From contig OY970200.1 in NCBI GenBank assembly GCA_963708235.1, positions 1,550,001 to 1,614,000 of the forward strand: a stretch of 64,000 nucleotides of DNA, given 5' to 3'. The translations under genes and the position numbers were made by a program. Source of the DNA: G963708235 sp963708235. GTDB lineage: Bacteria > Actinomycetota > Acidimicrobiia > Spongiisociales > UBA5794. Positions 33,073 through 40,352 of the stretch are shown here, piece after piece; positions within the stretch are counted from its first letter, which is position 1, and every line of letters starts with the position of its first letter. The notes below the pieces were generated by a model that worked only from the letters and a program-made list of their open reading frames with translations, was not told where the DNA came from and searched no databases.

Positions 33073-34239
33073 GTGCCGCGACGTCTGACGTCGGATAGTC
33101 GAAACGTGTCCGCTTCCGGGCACGATCTCAGCATGCTCCGACGCGCCTACGACCTCGCCGCAGCTCACCACCCCCACCCCAACCCCCGGGTTGGCGCCGT
33201 GGTGGTCGCCGCCGATGGCCGCATCGTCGGCGAAGGTGCCCATGTCGCTGCAGGATCCGATCATGCCGAGGTGGTGGCGCTCCGTCTCGCCGGCGACGCC
33301 GCCTCGGGCGGGACGTTGTATGTCACCCTCGAACCGTGCACCCACCACGGGCGGACCCCGCCCTGTACCGACACGGTCATCACATCCGGGATCTCCCGGG
33401 TGGTCGTCGCCATCTCGGATCCCGACGATGCCGCCGGCGGAGGTGCGGACATGCTGCGCTCGGCAGGGATCGACGTCGTGGTCGGCGTCGACATCCCATC
33501 GGCGATCGCCCTCGATCCCGGATACTTCCACCACCGCACCACGGGTCGACCGAGGGTCACCCTCAAACTCGCCGCCACCATCGACGGTCAGGTGGCGGCG
33601 GCCGACGGGACCTCCCAATGGATCACCGGGGTCGAGGCCCGCAGTGACGCCCACCGGCTCCGGGCCGGATCGGATGCGGTGATGGTGGGCGCCGGGACCC
33701 TTCGCTCCGATGACCCCGGACTCGATGCCCGCACCCAGCCACCCGTCGTCGGAAGTCACCCCCGGCCGGTGGTGATCGCAGGTCTCGCCCCGCTCCCTTC
33801 CACCGCCCGGGTCTACGACCGGTCGGCGCTGGTCTACGCCCCGGCGGCGGAGGCCGACACCCACCGTCGCCGTCTCGAGGGCACCGCCGCCGAGGTGGTG
33901 GGCGTGCCCGGCACCGCCCGGGTGGATCTCGAGGCGGTGCTCGCCGATCTCGGGGAGCGGGGAATCCTCGATCTGCTCGTCGAGGGAGGCCCGACGCTGG
34001 CGTCCTCGCTGCTGTCGCAAGGGCTCGCCGACCGGTTGGTCTGGTACCTCGCCGCACTGGTGGCAGGTGGCACCGGACGTCCGGCGCTCGAGGGGACGTT
34101 CGCCACGCTCGCCGACGCCCGCAGGATCACGATCGACGAAGTGGTCAGCCTTGGCGGCGACATCCGGGTGACGGCACACCCCGCGGCGTCGTCCCACCAC
34201 ACCGCCGACCGGCTGGTCCCGCTGGGGGAGGCAAGCTGA
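33073..34239 (+). CDS. ribD: bifunctional diaminohydroxyphosphoribosylaminopyrimidine deaminase / 5-amino-6-(5-phosphoribosylamino)uracil reductase
   Basis: 388-aa two-domain riboflavin enzyme. The N-terminal deaminase has the zinc motif HAEVVALRLAGDAASGGTLYVTLEPCTHHGRTPPC (residues about 58-92, with His, Glu, Cys, Cys). The C-terminal reductase half has TLKLAATIDGQVAAADGTSQWI and LLVEGGPTLASSLL. GTG 33073 follows the AGGAGGG at the end of the riboswitch; the frame is open further upstream inside the aptamer, which cannot be coding. It is coupled to ribE by TGATG. Confidence 0.95.
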   Translation: MPRRLTSDSRNVSASGHDLSMLRRAYDLAAAHHPHPNPRVGAVVVAADGRIVGEGAHVAAGSDHAEVVALRLAGDAASGGTLYVTLEPCTHHGRTPPCTDTVITSGISRVVVAISDPDDAAGGGADMLRSAGIDVVVGVDIPSAIALDPGYFHHRTTGRPRVTLKLAATIDGQVAAADGTSQWITGVEARSDAHRLRAGSDAVMVGAGTLRSDDPGLDARTQPPVVGSHPRPVVIAGLAPLPSTARVYDRSALVYAPAAEADTHRRRLEGTAAEVVGVPGTARVDLEAVLADLGERGILDLLVEGGPTLASSLLSQGLADRLVWYLAALVAGGTGRPALEGTFATLADARRITIDEVVSLGGDIRVTAHPAASSHHTADRLVPLGEAS

Positions 34240-34847
34240 TGTTCACCGGGATCGTCACCGAGGTCGGGGTCATCAGCGACATCGAGCCGACGACCAGCGG
34301 ACGTCGGCTCGAGATCACGGCGCCGGGTTCCGCATCGGACATGGAGGTGGGGGATTCCCTGGCGGTCAACGGGGTCTGTCTGACCGCAACGGCGGTCACC
34401 GCCTCCCGCGTCACCGTCGAGGCGGTGGACGAGACCCTGTCGCGGACCAACCTCGGGTCTCTGGTGGCAGGTGCCCGGGTCGATCTGGAGCGACCGGTCC
34501 CGGGCAACGGCCGGTTGGACGGCCACATCGTCCAGGGACACGTCGACGGTGTGGGCACCGTGGCGGAGATCACCGCCGAAGGTGAGGCGCGCCGGGTGCG
34601 GGTCACCATTCCCGGGACGCTCGCCGGCTACGTCGTGGAGAAGGGATCGGTGGCGATCGACGGGGTCAGCCTGACCGTGACCGGCTGTTCGCCGCCCCTG
34701 GCGACGGAGCACTGGCTCGAAGTGGTGCTGATCCCGCACACCCTGGAGGTCACCGCCCTTGGACATCGCACCCCCGGTGACCTGGTCAACCTGGAGATGG
34801 ATGTGATCGCAAAGTATGTGGAACGGATGATGGAGGCCCATCGATGA
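34239..34847 (+). CDS. ribE: riboflavin synthase (alpha chain)
   Basis: 202-aa trimeric enzyme with two similar beta-barrel domains that dismutates lumazine to riboflavin. It begins MFTGIVTEVG as nearly all members do; each half has an NGVCLTA-like motif (SLAVNGVCLTATAV and SVAIDGVSLTVTGC) and the domain 1 end carries GHIVQGHVDGVG. ATG 34239 shares a base with the ribD stop. Confidence 0.96.
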   Translation: MFTGIVTEVGVISDIEPTTSGRRLEITAPGSASDMEVGDSLAVNGVCLTATAVTASRVTVEAVDETLSRTNLGSLVAGARVDLERPVPGNGRLDGHIVQGHVDGVGTVAEITAEGEARRVRVTIPGTLAGYVVEKGSVAIDGVSLTVTGCSPPLATEHWLEVVLIPHTLEVTALGHRTPGDLVNLEMDVIAKYVERMMEAHR

Positions 34848-36079
34848 ACGGAGCGTTTGGCGCCGAACCGCCGACCGGTGCGGTCGCCGCCGCCGTGGAG
34901 GCAATCCGCTGCGGGGAGTTCGTCCTCGTGGTCGACGCAGAAGATCGTGAGAACGAGGGTGATCTGATCATCGCCGCCGATGCCGCCACACCCGAGAAGG
35001 TGGCCTTCATGGTGCGCCACACCAGCGGTCTGCTCTGTGTCGGGATGCAGGGGCGTCGTCTCGACGAGCTGGGGCTTCCGCTGATGGTGGCAGAGAACTC
35101 GGAGAGTCTCCGCACCGCCTTCACGGTGTCGGTCGACCTGATCGAGGGGACGTCCACCGGAATCTCGGCCGCCGACCGCAGCGCCACCGTGCTGGCCCTC
35201 GCCGACGCCCGGTTCGGCAGCGAGGCCTTCGCCCGTCCCGGTCATGTGTTCCCGCTTCGCGCCGTCCCCGGCGGGGTCCTCCGCCGACCGGGTCACACCG
35301 AAGCCGCCGTCGATCTGGCCCGGATGGCCGACCGGGAACCTGCCGGTCTGCTCTGCGAGCTGGTCAACGACGACGGCACGATGATGCGGGGCCGCACCCT
35401 TGTGGAATTCGCCGCCGCGCACGGGATTCCGGTGCTGTCGATTGCCGCCCTGATCGATCACCGGTGGGCGACCGAGTCGTTGGTGCGTCGCGAGGCCTCG
35501 GCGCGGCTCCCTACGCCTTTCGGCGACTTCGAGGCGGTCGGGTTCCGCTCGGTGCTGGACAACAGCGAACACATCGCACTGGTGATGGGCGACATCGCCG
35601 GAAGCCAGGGTGTCCTGGCCCGGATCCACTCGGAGTGTTTCACCGGTGACGTGCTGGGGTCGCTGCGGTGCGACTGCCAGGCCCAGCTCCACCTGGCGAT
35701 GCAGCGGATCGCCGCCGAAGGTTGCGGCGTGCTGGTCTACAACCGCTCCCATGAGGGGCGGGGGATCGGTCTGCTCAACAAGCTGTCGGCCTACCGGCTC
35801 CAGGATGCCGGTCACGACACGGTGGAGGCCAACCAGGCGCTCGGCTTCGCCGCCGACCTGCGGTCGTTCGGGCTCGATGCGCAGATCCTCGCCGAACTCA
35901 AGGTGGGCAGTGTGCGGCTGATGACCAACAACCCCGACAAGGCGCAGCAACTGGAGCGGTTCGGGGTCCCGGTGGTGGAACGTGTTCCCCACATCGCCGG
36001 TGTCGGTCCCGAGAACACCCGGTACATGGGAACCAAGCGCACCAAGCTCGGTCATGTCTTCGAGAGCGAGCCGGGATGA
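34844..36079 (+). CDS. ribBA: 3,4-dihydroxy-2-butanone-4-phosphate synthase / GTP cyclohydrolase II fusion
   Basis: 411-aa fusion supplying both precursors of riboflavin. The RibB half (about 1-205) has DAEDRENEGDLIIAAD, RHTSGLLCVGM and GHVFPLRA then RPGHTEAAVDLARM. The RibA half (about 206-411) has the zinc cluster HSECFTGDVLGSLRCDCQAQL and YNRSHEGRGIGLLNKLSAYRLQD, where the common RQEGRGIG is RSHEGRGIG. ATG 34844 overlaps the ribE stop (ATGA). Confidence 0.96.
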   Translation: MNGAFGAEPPTGAVAAAVEAIRCGEFVLVVDAEDRENEGDLIIAADAATPEKVAFMVRHTSGLLCVGMQGRRLDELGLPLMVAENSESLRTAFTVSVDLIEGTSTGISAADRSATVLALADARFGSEAFARPGHVFPLRAVPGGVLRRPGHTEAAVDLARMADREPAGLLCELVNDDGTMMRGRTLVEFAAAHGIPVLSIAALIDHRWATESLVRREASARLPTPFGDFEAVGFRSVLDNSEHIALVMGDIAGSQGVLARIHSECFTGDVLGSLRCDCQAQLHLAMQRIAAEGCGVLVYNRSHEGRGIGLLNKLSAYRLQDAGHDTVEANQALGFAADLRSFGLDAQILAELKVGSVRLMTNNPDKAQQLERFGVPVVERVPHIAGVGPENTRYMGTKRTKLGHVFESEPG

Positions 36080-36552
36080 AGGTGGGAGCCGTCACCCAGC
36101 CTCCCGATGTCGACGGCGCCGGGCTCCGTGTCGCCGTGGCCAGAGCGACCTTCAACGAGGACATCACCGGTGGGCTCCTGACCGGCGCCCTGGAGTGGAT
36201 GGAGCGTGTCGGGGTCGATCAGGTCACCGTGGTCGACGTTCCCGGTGCCTTCGAGCTGCCGCTGGTGGCACAGACGCTGGTGACCGATCACGATGCGGTG
36301 GTCGCCCTGGGCGCCGTCGTGCTCGGCGACACCGATCACTACGACCATGTCGCCCACCGGACCTCGGAGGGGCTGATGCGGGTGATGCTCGACAGTGGCG
36401 TGCCGGTGGCGTTCGGGGTGCTCACCGTCCGTGACGCCGACCATGCCTGGGCACGCAGCCGGCCCGATGCCCACAACAAGGGGGCCGAGGCGGCGGAAGC
36501 CGCCGTCCGGACGGCGCAGCTGCTCCGATCGCTCCAGGAACCGTCCGGCTAG
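36076..36552 (+). CDS. ribH: 6,7-dimethyl-8-ribityllumazine synthase
   Basis: 158-aa enzyme joining the ribityl pyrimidine and butanone phosphate. Family segments: RVAVARATFNEDITGGLLTGAL, VVDVPGAFELPLVAQTL and ALGAVVLGDTDHYDHVAH, with the C-terminal HNKGAEAAEAAVRTAQLL. The usual GAVIRGxTxHFD reads GAVVLGDTDHYD, a divergent but recognisable form. ATG 36076 overlaps the ribBA stop. Last gene of the rib operon. Confidence 0.93.
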   Translation: MKVGAVTQPPDVDGAGLRVAVARATFNEDITGGLLTGALEWMERVGVDQVTVVDVPGAFELPLVAQTLVTDHDAVVALGAVVLGDTDHYDHVAHRTSEGLMRVMLDSGVPVAFGVLTVRDADHAWARSRPDAHNKGAEAAEAAVRTAQLLRSLQEPSG

Positions 36553-36882
36553 ACCCCCGCCCCGGAGCGACGTATACTGCCGTCCACAATCGAGAGCAAG
36601 CGGGGGCGCTGCCTCCCACCCGGCCACCACCACCGGTGCACACGGTCCGTGAGAACGGACGGTATCGCACCGGCTGTCGTCGATCCTGACTCGCACCGGA
36701 CTCCCATCCGAGGCACGGCAGGACCGCCGGCACCACAGGTGCGCCGCGGTCACCACCTTCAGGCAGCACCTCTTGTGCTGCCCTTTTTCGTTGGGTTACG
36801 GGTTTCGACCGGGTCGAGAGTCTCCGCAACGGCGGGTGGCACACCGCAACCACAAGTTTGCGCCCAATACAGGAGGTAGCCC
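36553..36882 (+). promoter_or_regulatory. 330-nt infC leader region
   Basis: It contains a TATACT -10 box at 36573-36578 (transcript start near 36585), a hairpin around 36722-36750 (ACCGC..GCGGT outside, GCACC ACA GGTGC inside), the intrinsic terminator at 36762-36788, and AGGAGG at 36871-36876. About 300 nt of untranslated leader is unusual in this window. The layout resembles the regulated leaders of infC-rpmI-rplT operons elsewhere, but I could not identify a known L20-leader fold. Confidence 0.6.
36762..36788 (+). terminator. intrinsic terminator / attenuator inside the infC leader
   Basis: GGCAGCAC, loop CTCTT, GTGCTGCC, followed by CTTTTT. It is one of the few hairpins in the window with a proper T-run and lies about 95 nt before the infC start, so it probably acts as a conditional attenuator. 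Confidence 0.75.
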
Positions 36883-37713
36883 ATCACCACGAGAGAACCG
36901 AGGGTCAACGAACGGATCCGAGCCCGCGAAGTACGGCTGGTGGATCCGGATGGTGGCCAGATCGGCCTCAAGTCGATCGAGGAAGCCCGATGGCTGGCCG
37001 ACCAGCTCGGTCTCGATCTCGTCGAGGTTGCACCCGACGCCCGACCGCCCGTTGTCCGCATGATGGACTACGGCAAGTACAAGTACGAACAGTCGGTCAA
37101 GGCCAGGGAAGCTCGCAAGAAGCAGACCCGGACGGTGATCAAAGAGGTTCAGTTCCGCCCCAAGATCTCGTCGAACGACTTCGACGTCAAGCTCAAGCGG
37201 GTGGTTCGCTTCCTCGGTGACGGCGACAAGGTGAAGGTCACGATGCGATTCCGGGGACGTGAAGTCACCCACCCGGAGTTGGGTCGGGACATCCTCGACA
37301 AGCTCGTCAGCGACGTCGAGGAGATCGGTGTGGTCGAAACCTACCCCCGTATGGACGGGCGGCAGATGACCATGGTGATCGCCCCGCTGCGGCGGCCCCG
37401 ACCGAGTCAGGCGAGCCAGCCCGACGCAGACGAGGCCGATGCGAGCCCGATCGAGGCCAGCCCTGACGAGGCCGGCTCAGACACGGCCGGCCCCGAAGCG
37501 GCCGGCCCTGAAGCGGCCGGCCCCGAAGCGGCCGGCCCTGAAGCGGCCAGTCCGGCCGAGGCGAGTTCCGAAGAGGTCAGTGCGGACCAGGAAGAAAAGA
37601 TCGAGTCGACCGCAACCGCTGCCGTTGCCAAGACCGTTGACCCCACCGACACCGGTGAGGCCGACGAGCCCGGAGACGGCGACGAAGCGGCTGCCGGTCC
37701 GACAGGAGAGTGA
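36883..37713 (+). CDS. infC: translation initiation factor IF-3, ATC start codon
   Basis: 276-aa initiation factor that binds the 30S subunit and checks the start codon. The family N-terminus TTREPRVNERIRAREVRLVD is encoded from 36886, so the start must be ATC 36883; AGGAGG lies 6 nt upstream and an in-frame TAG (36877-36879) rules out an earlier start. IF3 genes classically use AUU/AUC so that IF3 represses its own synthesis. The N-domain, linker helix (KYEQSVKAREARKKQ) and C-domain (VKVTMRFRGREVTHPELG) are normal. Residues from about 168 form a long acidic Ala/Glu/Pro tail with AGPEA repeats. Confidence 0.95.
   Translation: MTTREPRVNERIRAREVRLVDPDGGQIGLKSIEEARWLADQLGLDLVEVAPDARPPVVRMMDYGKYKYEQSVKAREARKKQTRTVIKEVQFRPKISSNDFDVKLKRVVRFLGDGDKVKVTMRFRGREVTHPELGRDILDKLVSDVEEIGVVETYPRMDGRQMTMVIAPLRRPRPSQASQPDADEADASPIEASPDEAGSDTAGPEAAGPEAAGPEAAGPEAASPAEASSEEVSADQEEKIESTATAAVAKTVDPTDTGEADEPGDGDEAAAGPTGE
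37486..37545 (+). repeat. four 15-bp tandem repeats in the infC 3' part (AGPEA pentapeptide)
   Basis: Units GCCGGCCC(C/T)GAAGCG start at 37486, 37501, 37516 and 37531 and alternate C and T at one synonymous position. They encode AGPEA-type repeats in the acidic tail of IF3. Confidence 0.9.
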
Positions 37714-37717
37714 AGAC

Positions 37718-37912
37718 GTGCCGAAACAGAAGACGCACAAGGGTGCGGCCAAGCGCTTCAAGGTATCGGGGACGGGCAAGATCCGTCATGCCAATGCCTG
37801 GCGCGGCCACAACCGCCACAAGAAGAGTTCGAAACGCTGGAGACGAGTAGCCGGTGAGTCCACCTTGACAGGTGGGAACGCCAAGCGCGCCGCACGTCTC
37901 CTGGGACGGTAG
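37718..37912 (+). CDS. rpmI: 50S ribosomal protein L35
   Basis: 64-aa basic ribosomal protein beginning MPKQKTHKGAAKRFKVSGTGKIRHA, the family signature. GTG 37718 has AGGAG upstream at 37704-37708. It lies 4 nt after the infC stop and 12 nt before rplT, the standard infC-rpmI-rplT order. Confidence 0.97.
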   Translation: MPKQKTHKGAAKRFKVSGTGKIRHANAWRGHNRHKKSSKRWRRVAGESTLTGGNAKRAARLLGR

Positions 37913-37924
37913 GGAGCAGCAACC

Positions 37925-38284
37925 ATGGCGAGAGTCAAGCGTGCGGTCAACGCACACAAGAAGCGTCGCAAAGTCATGGAGCGCGCCTCCGGGAACACCG
38001 GGGCGCGGAGTCGCCGCTACCGGGCCGCCCGGGAGCAGAACCTCCACTCACTCCAGTACGCCTACCGGGACCGCCGGGCACGCAAGGGGGAGTTCCGCAA
38101 GCTGTGGATCACCCGCATCAACGCTGCCGCCCGTCTCAACGGCACCACCTATTCCCAGCTGATCGCCGGTCTCAAGGCCGCCGAGGTGGATGTCGATCGA
38201 AAGATGCTCGCCGAGATGGCGGTCAATGACCCGGCAGCGTTCACCGCGCTGGTCGAGGTCGCCAACGCCGCACTCCTCGACTGA
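37925..38284 (+). CDS. rplT: 50S ribosomal protein L20
   Basis: 119-aa ribosomal protein needed early in 50S assembly. It begins MARVKRAVNAHKKRRKVMERA and has the conserved LWITRINAAARLNGTTYSQLI and LLAEMAVNDPAAF-like segments. L20 represses its own operon in other bacteria by binding the mRNA leader; whether it acts on the long infC leader here is not shown by the sequence. Confidence 0.97.
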   Translation: MARVKRAVNAHKKRRKVMERASGNTGARSRRYRAAREQNLHSLQYAYRDRRARKGEFRKLWITRINAAARLNGTTYSQLIAGLKAAEVDVDRKMLAEMAVNDPAAFTALVEVANAALLD

Positions 38285-38316
38285 CGACCGACCGGCCTTT
38301 CGAGGCCCACTCTCCG

Positions 38317-39053
38317 GTGCTGACCTCGCCCCGCAACCCACAGGTGGTTGCGGTGGCGAGGTTGCACGAACCCCGTCACCGTAAGGGATCGGGGCTTACC
38401 CTGGTCGAGGGACCGCATCAGGTCGCCGAAGCGGTGGCGGCCGGCGCCGAGATCCAGCAGCTCTTCCTGGTAGAAGACGACGACTGGACACCACCGATCC
38501 CGATCAACGTGACCCGGGTGAGCCGGGACGTGCTCCGCCGCATCGCCGGCACCGAACACCCCCGCGGACCGGTGGCGGTCGTTATCGAGCCCGCCGGAAA
38601 CCCGCTCACCGCTGTGGACACCGTCGTGCTGTGGGACATCGCCGATCCCGGAAACGTCGGTGCCATCATCCGCTCGGCGGTCGCCTTCGGATGGGCGGTG
38701 GCGGTCACCGCAGGGACCGCCGACCCCTGGTCGCCAAAGGTGGTCCGGGCGGCGGCGGCCACCTCGCTCTTCCGGGCGCCTCCGGTCACCCTCGGATCCG
38801 ATCCGCTCGGGGAGCTCGTCGCCGCCGGACTCGATCCGGTCGCTACCGTCGCCGACGGAGGTCTCCCCCGGAGCAGACGGACCACCCGGGGCCACGCGCC
38901 CTGCTGATCGGGAACGAGGCCCACGGGCTCCCGGAATCGGTGGCAGGTGCGGCACACCGGCTCACCATTCCCCTCCAGGGGGCGGTCGAGAGCCTGAACG
39001 CCGCGGTGGCAGCGGCGGTGACCATGTATGCCCTCCGCTCCCCGCTGCGATGA
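38317..39053 (+). CDS. TrmH/SpoU-family RNA 2'-O-methyltransferase, frameshifted
   Basis: About 245 aa once repaired. The N-terminal substrate domain has VVAVARLHEPRHRKGSGLTLVEG, and the SPOUT domain has VLWDIADPGNVGAIIRSAVAFGW. The opening frame stops at 38907 after losing similarity near GGL; the knot motifs LLIGNEAHGLPESVA and LTIPLQGAVESLNAAVAAAVTMYAL lie in another frame ending at 39053. Adding one C to the CCCCC run at 38865-38869 joins them. Position between rplT and pheS is common for this rRNA methyltransferase in actinobacteria, so it is probably intact in the organism. The GTG start at 38317 matches the family N-terminus. Confidence 0.85.
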
Positions 39054-39098
39054 GTGCATGGTGAACCGCGGCGTCAGCCTGATCCGGCACGAGATGGC

Positions 39099-39104
39099 TA
39101 CCAT
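39099..39104 (+). promoter_or_regulatory. putative -10 box of the pheST leader (TACCAT)
   Basis: TACCAT ends 8 nt before an ATG at 39113 that opens a 22-codon ORF. Starting transcription there would make the first leader peptide leaderless. Confidence 0.4.
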
Positions 39105-39112
39105 CTGCACCG

Positions 39113-39181
39113 ATGAGGCTGCGAGGATCCACCACCATGTTTATCCACCGGGCATTGCCCGGGGTGGCTCGACGCGTCTGA
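39113..39181 (+). CDS. putative pheST leader peptide 1 (22 aa)
   Basis: ORF starting MRLRGSTTMFIHRALP and stopping at TGA 39179-39181, just behind a TACCAT -10 box. It has a single Phe codon, so a classic Phe-sensing attenuator is not strongly supported. A GC hairpin follows 26 nt later. No homology is recognised; the assignment rests on position only. Confidence 0.35.
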   Translation: MRLRGSTTMFIHRALPGVARRV

Positions 39182-39207
39182 CCGACCGATCAGCAGAATC
39201 CCGGACG

Positions 39208-39234
39208 AAGGCCCGAAGCCCCGCTTCGGGCCTT
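39208..39234 (+). terminator. hairpin in the pheST leader, possible attenuator or terminator
   Basis: AAGGCCCGAAG, loop CCCCG, CTTCGGGCCTT (11-bp perfect stem) followed by GTTGCG. It may end the upstream methyltransferase transcript or attenuate pheST. Confidence 0.6.
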
Positions 39235-39279
39235 GTTGCGTCCCGGGACGACCGACACCGATCTTGGAGGTGTGTCGCC

Positions 39280-39354
39280 ATGAACCGACGTCTGTCCTCG
39301 CCCCAGCGGGGATCCCTGCACCCGCCATTAGTCTTGCCTCGCCAATGGACCTGA
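39280..39354 (+). CDS. putative pheS leader peptide 2 (24 aa), overlaps the pheS start
   Basis: ATG 39280 has the only good ribosome site in this leader (GGAGG at 39266-39270). It encodes 24 residues (MNRRLSSPQRGS...) and stops at TGA 39352-39354, 7 nt past the pheS ATG at 39345. pheS has no ribosome site of its own, so re-initiation from this ORF is plausible. Sequence facts are direct; function is inferred. Confidence 0.45.
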   Translation: MNRRLSSPQRGSLHPPLVLPRQWT

Positions 39355-40352
39355 ACACCGACATGGCGGCGCATCGCAGCGCCGCATACGCCCGAATCGC
39401 CGGCGCCACCACCCTGGCCGACCTCGCCGAGGCGGAGGCGGAGGCCATCGGGCGCGACTCCGTGGTGGCGGCCGCCCGCCGCAATCTGGGCACTCTCCCT
39501 ACCGAGCAGCGACGCGACGCCGGGCGGCTGATCAACGAGGTCGCCACGGCGCTGACCGAGGCGGTCGCCTCGCGGCGGGCGGTGCTGGCCGAAGCCGAGG
39601 AACGGCTCGCCCTCGACGCCGACCGTGTCGATGTCACCCTTCCCGGGCGTACTCCGGAGCACGGTTCACTCCACGTGGTGCGTCAGGTGATGGACGAGAT
39701 CGTCGACATCTTCGTCTCGATCGGATATTCGGTGGCGACCGGCCCCGAGGCCGAGACGGAGTTCTACAACTTCACCGCCCTCAACATGCCGCCGACCCAT
39801 CCCGCCCGGATGGAGACCGACACGTTGTATCTGGACTACGGCGACGACCCCGAGGGGGTGCTGCTGCGCACCCACACCTCGCCGATGCAGGCCCGGTACA
39901 TGCAAGAGCACCCACCGCCGGTCCATGTCGTGGTCCCGGGTCGGGTGTTCCGGCGTGACCCGCTCGATCCGACCCACTCGCCGGTCTTCCACCAGGTGGA
40001 GGGGCTTGCCGTGGCCGACGGGATCACCATGGGCGATCTCAAAGGCACGCTTGCCTACTTCGCCAGGGAGTTCCTCGGCCCCGACACCGAGGTGAAATTC
40101 ATCCCGCACCATTTCCCGTTCACCGAGCCGTCGGCCGAGATGTACGCCTACACCAATGGACAGTGGCTCGAACTGATCGGATGCGGCATGGTCAATCCCG
40201 CCGTCTTCGAGCACGTCGGATATGACCCGGACCAGGTCACCGGGTTCGCCTTCGGGATGGGTGCCGACCGGATGGCGATGGTTCGTCACGGCGTCACCGA
40301 CCTCCGTCACCTCTTCGATCCCGACGTCCGCACCCTGAGGCAGTTCCGATGA
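39345..40352 (+). CDS. pheS: phenylalanine--tRNA ligase alpha subunit
   Basis: 335-aa catalytic subunit. The N-terminal coiled coil (about 5-85) is followed by the class II core: TLPGRTPEHGSLHVV, GPEAETEFYNFTALNMPPTHPARMETDTLYL (motif 1 region), LLRTHTSPMQARYM (motif 2) and FAFGMGADRMAMVRHGV (motif 3). The frame is open upstream, but ATG 39345 gives the family start. It overlaps pheT by 4 nt (ATGA). Confidence 0.97.
   Translation: MDLNTDMAAHRSAAYARIAGATTLADLAEAEAEAIGRDSVVAAARRNLGTLPTEQRRDAGRLINEVATALTEAVASRRAVLAEAEERLALDADRVDVTLPGRTPEHGSLHVVRQVMDEIVDIFVSIGYSVATGPEAETEFYNFTALNMPPTHPARMETDTLYLDYGDDPEGVLLRTHTSPMQARYMQEHPPPVHVVVPGRVFRRDPLDPTHSPVFHQVEGLAVADGITMGDLKGTLAYFAREFLGPDTEVKFIPHHFPFTEPSAEMYAYTNGQWLELIGCGMVNPAVFEHVGYDPDQVTGFAFGMGADRMAMVRHGVTDLRHLFDPDVRTLRQFR

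Noticed and set aside
36649..36879. 76-codon ORF across the infC leader, ending at the TAG next to the Shine-Dalgarno
   Set aside because: It runs through the terminator hairpin, has no ribosome site, and its composition looks random. The stop location is probably chance.
39155..39175. T-box-like GGGTGGCTCGACGCG in the pheST leader
   Set aside because: The T-box antiterminator needs UGGN-ACC; here ACC is missing, the base after UGG does not match the expected tRNA-Phe discriminator, and the leader is too short for a stem I.
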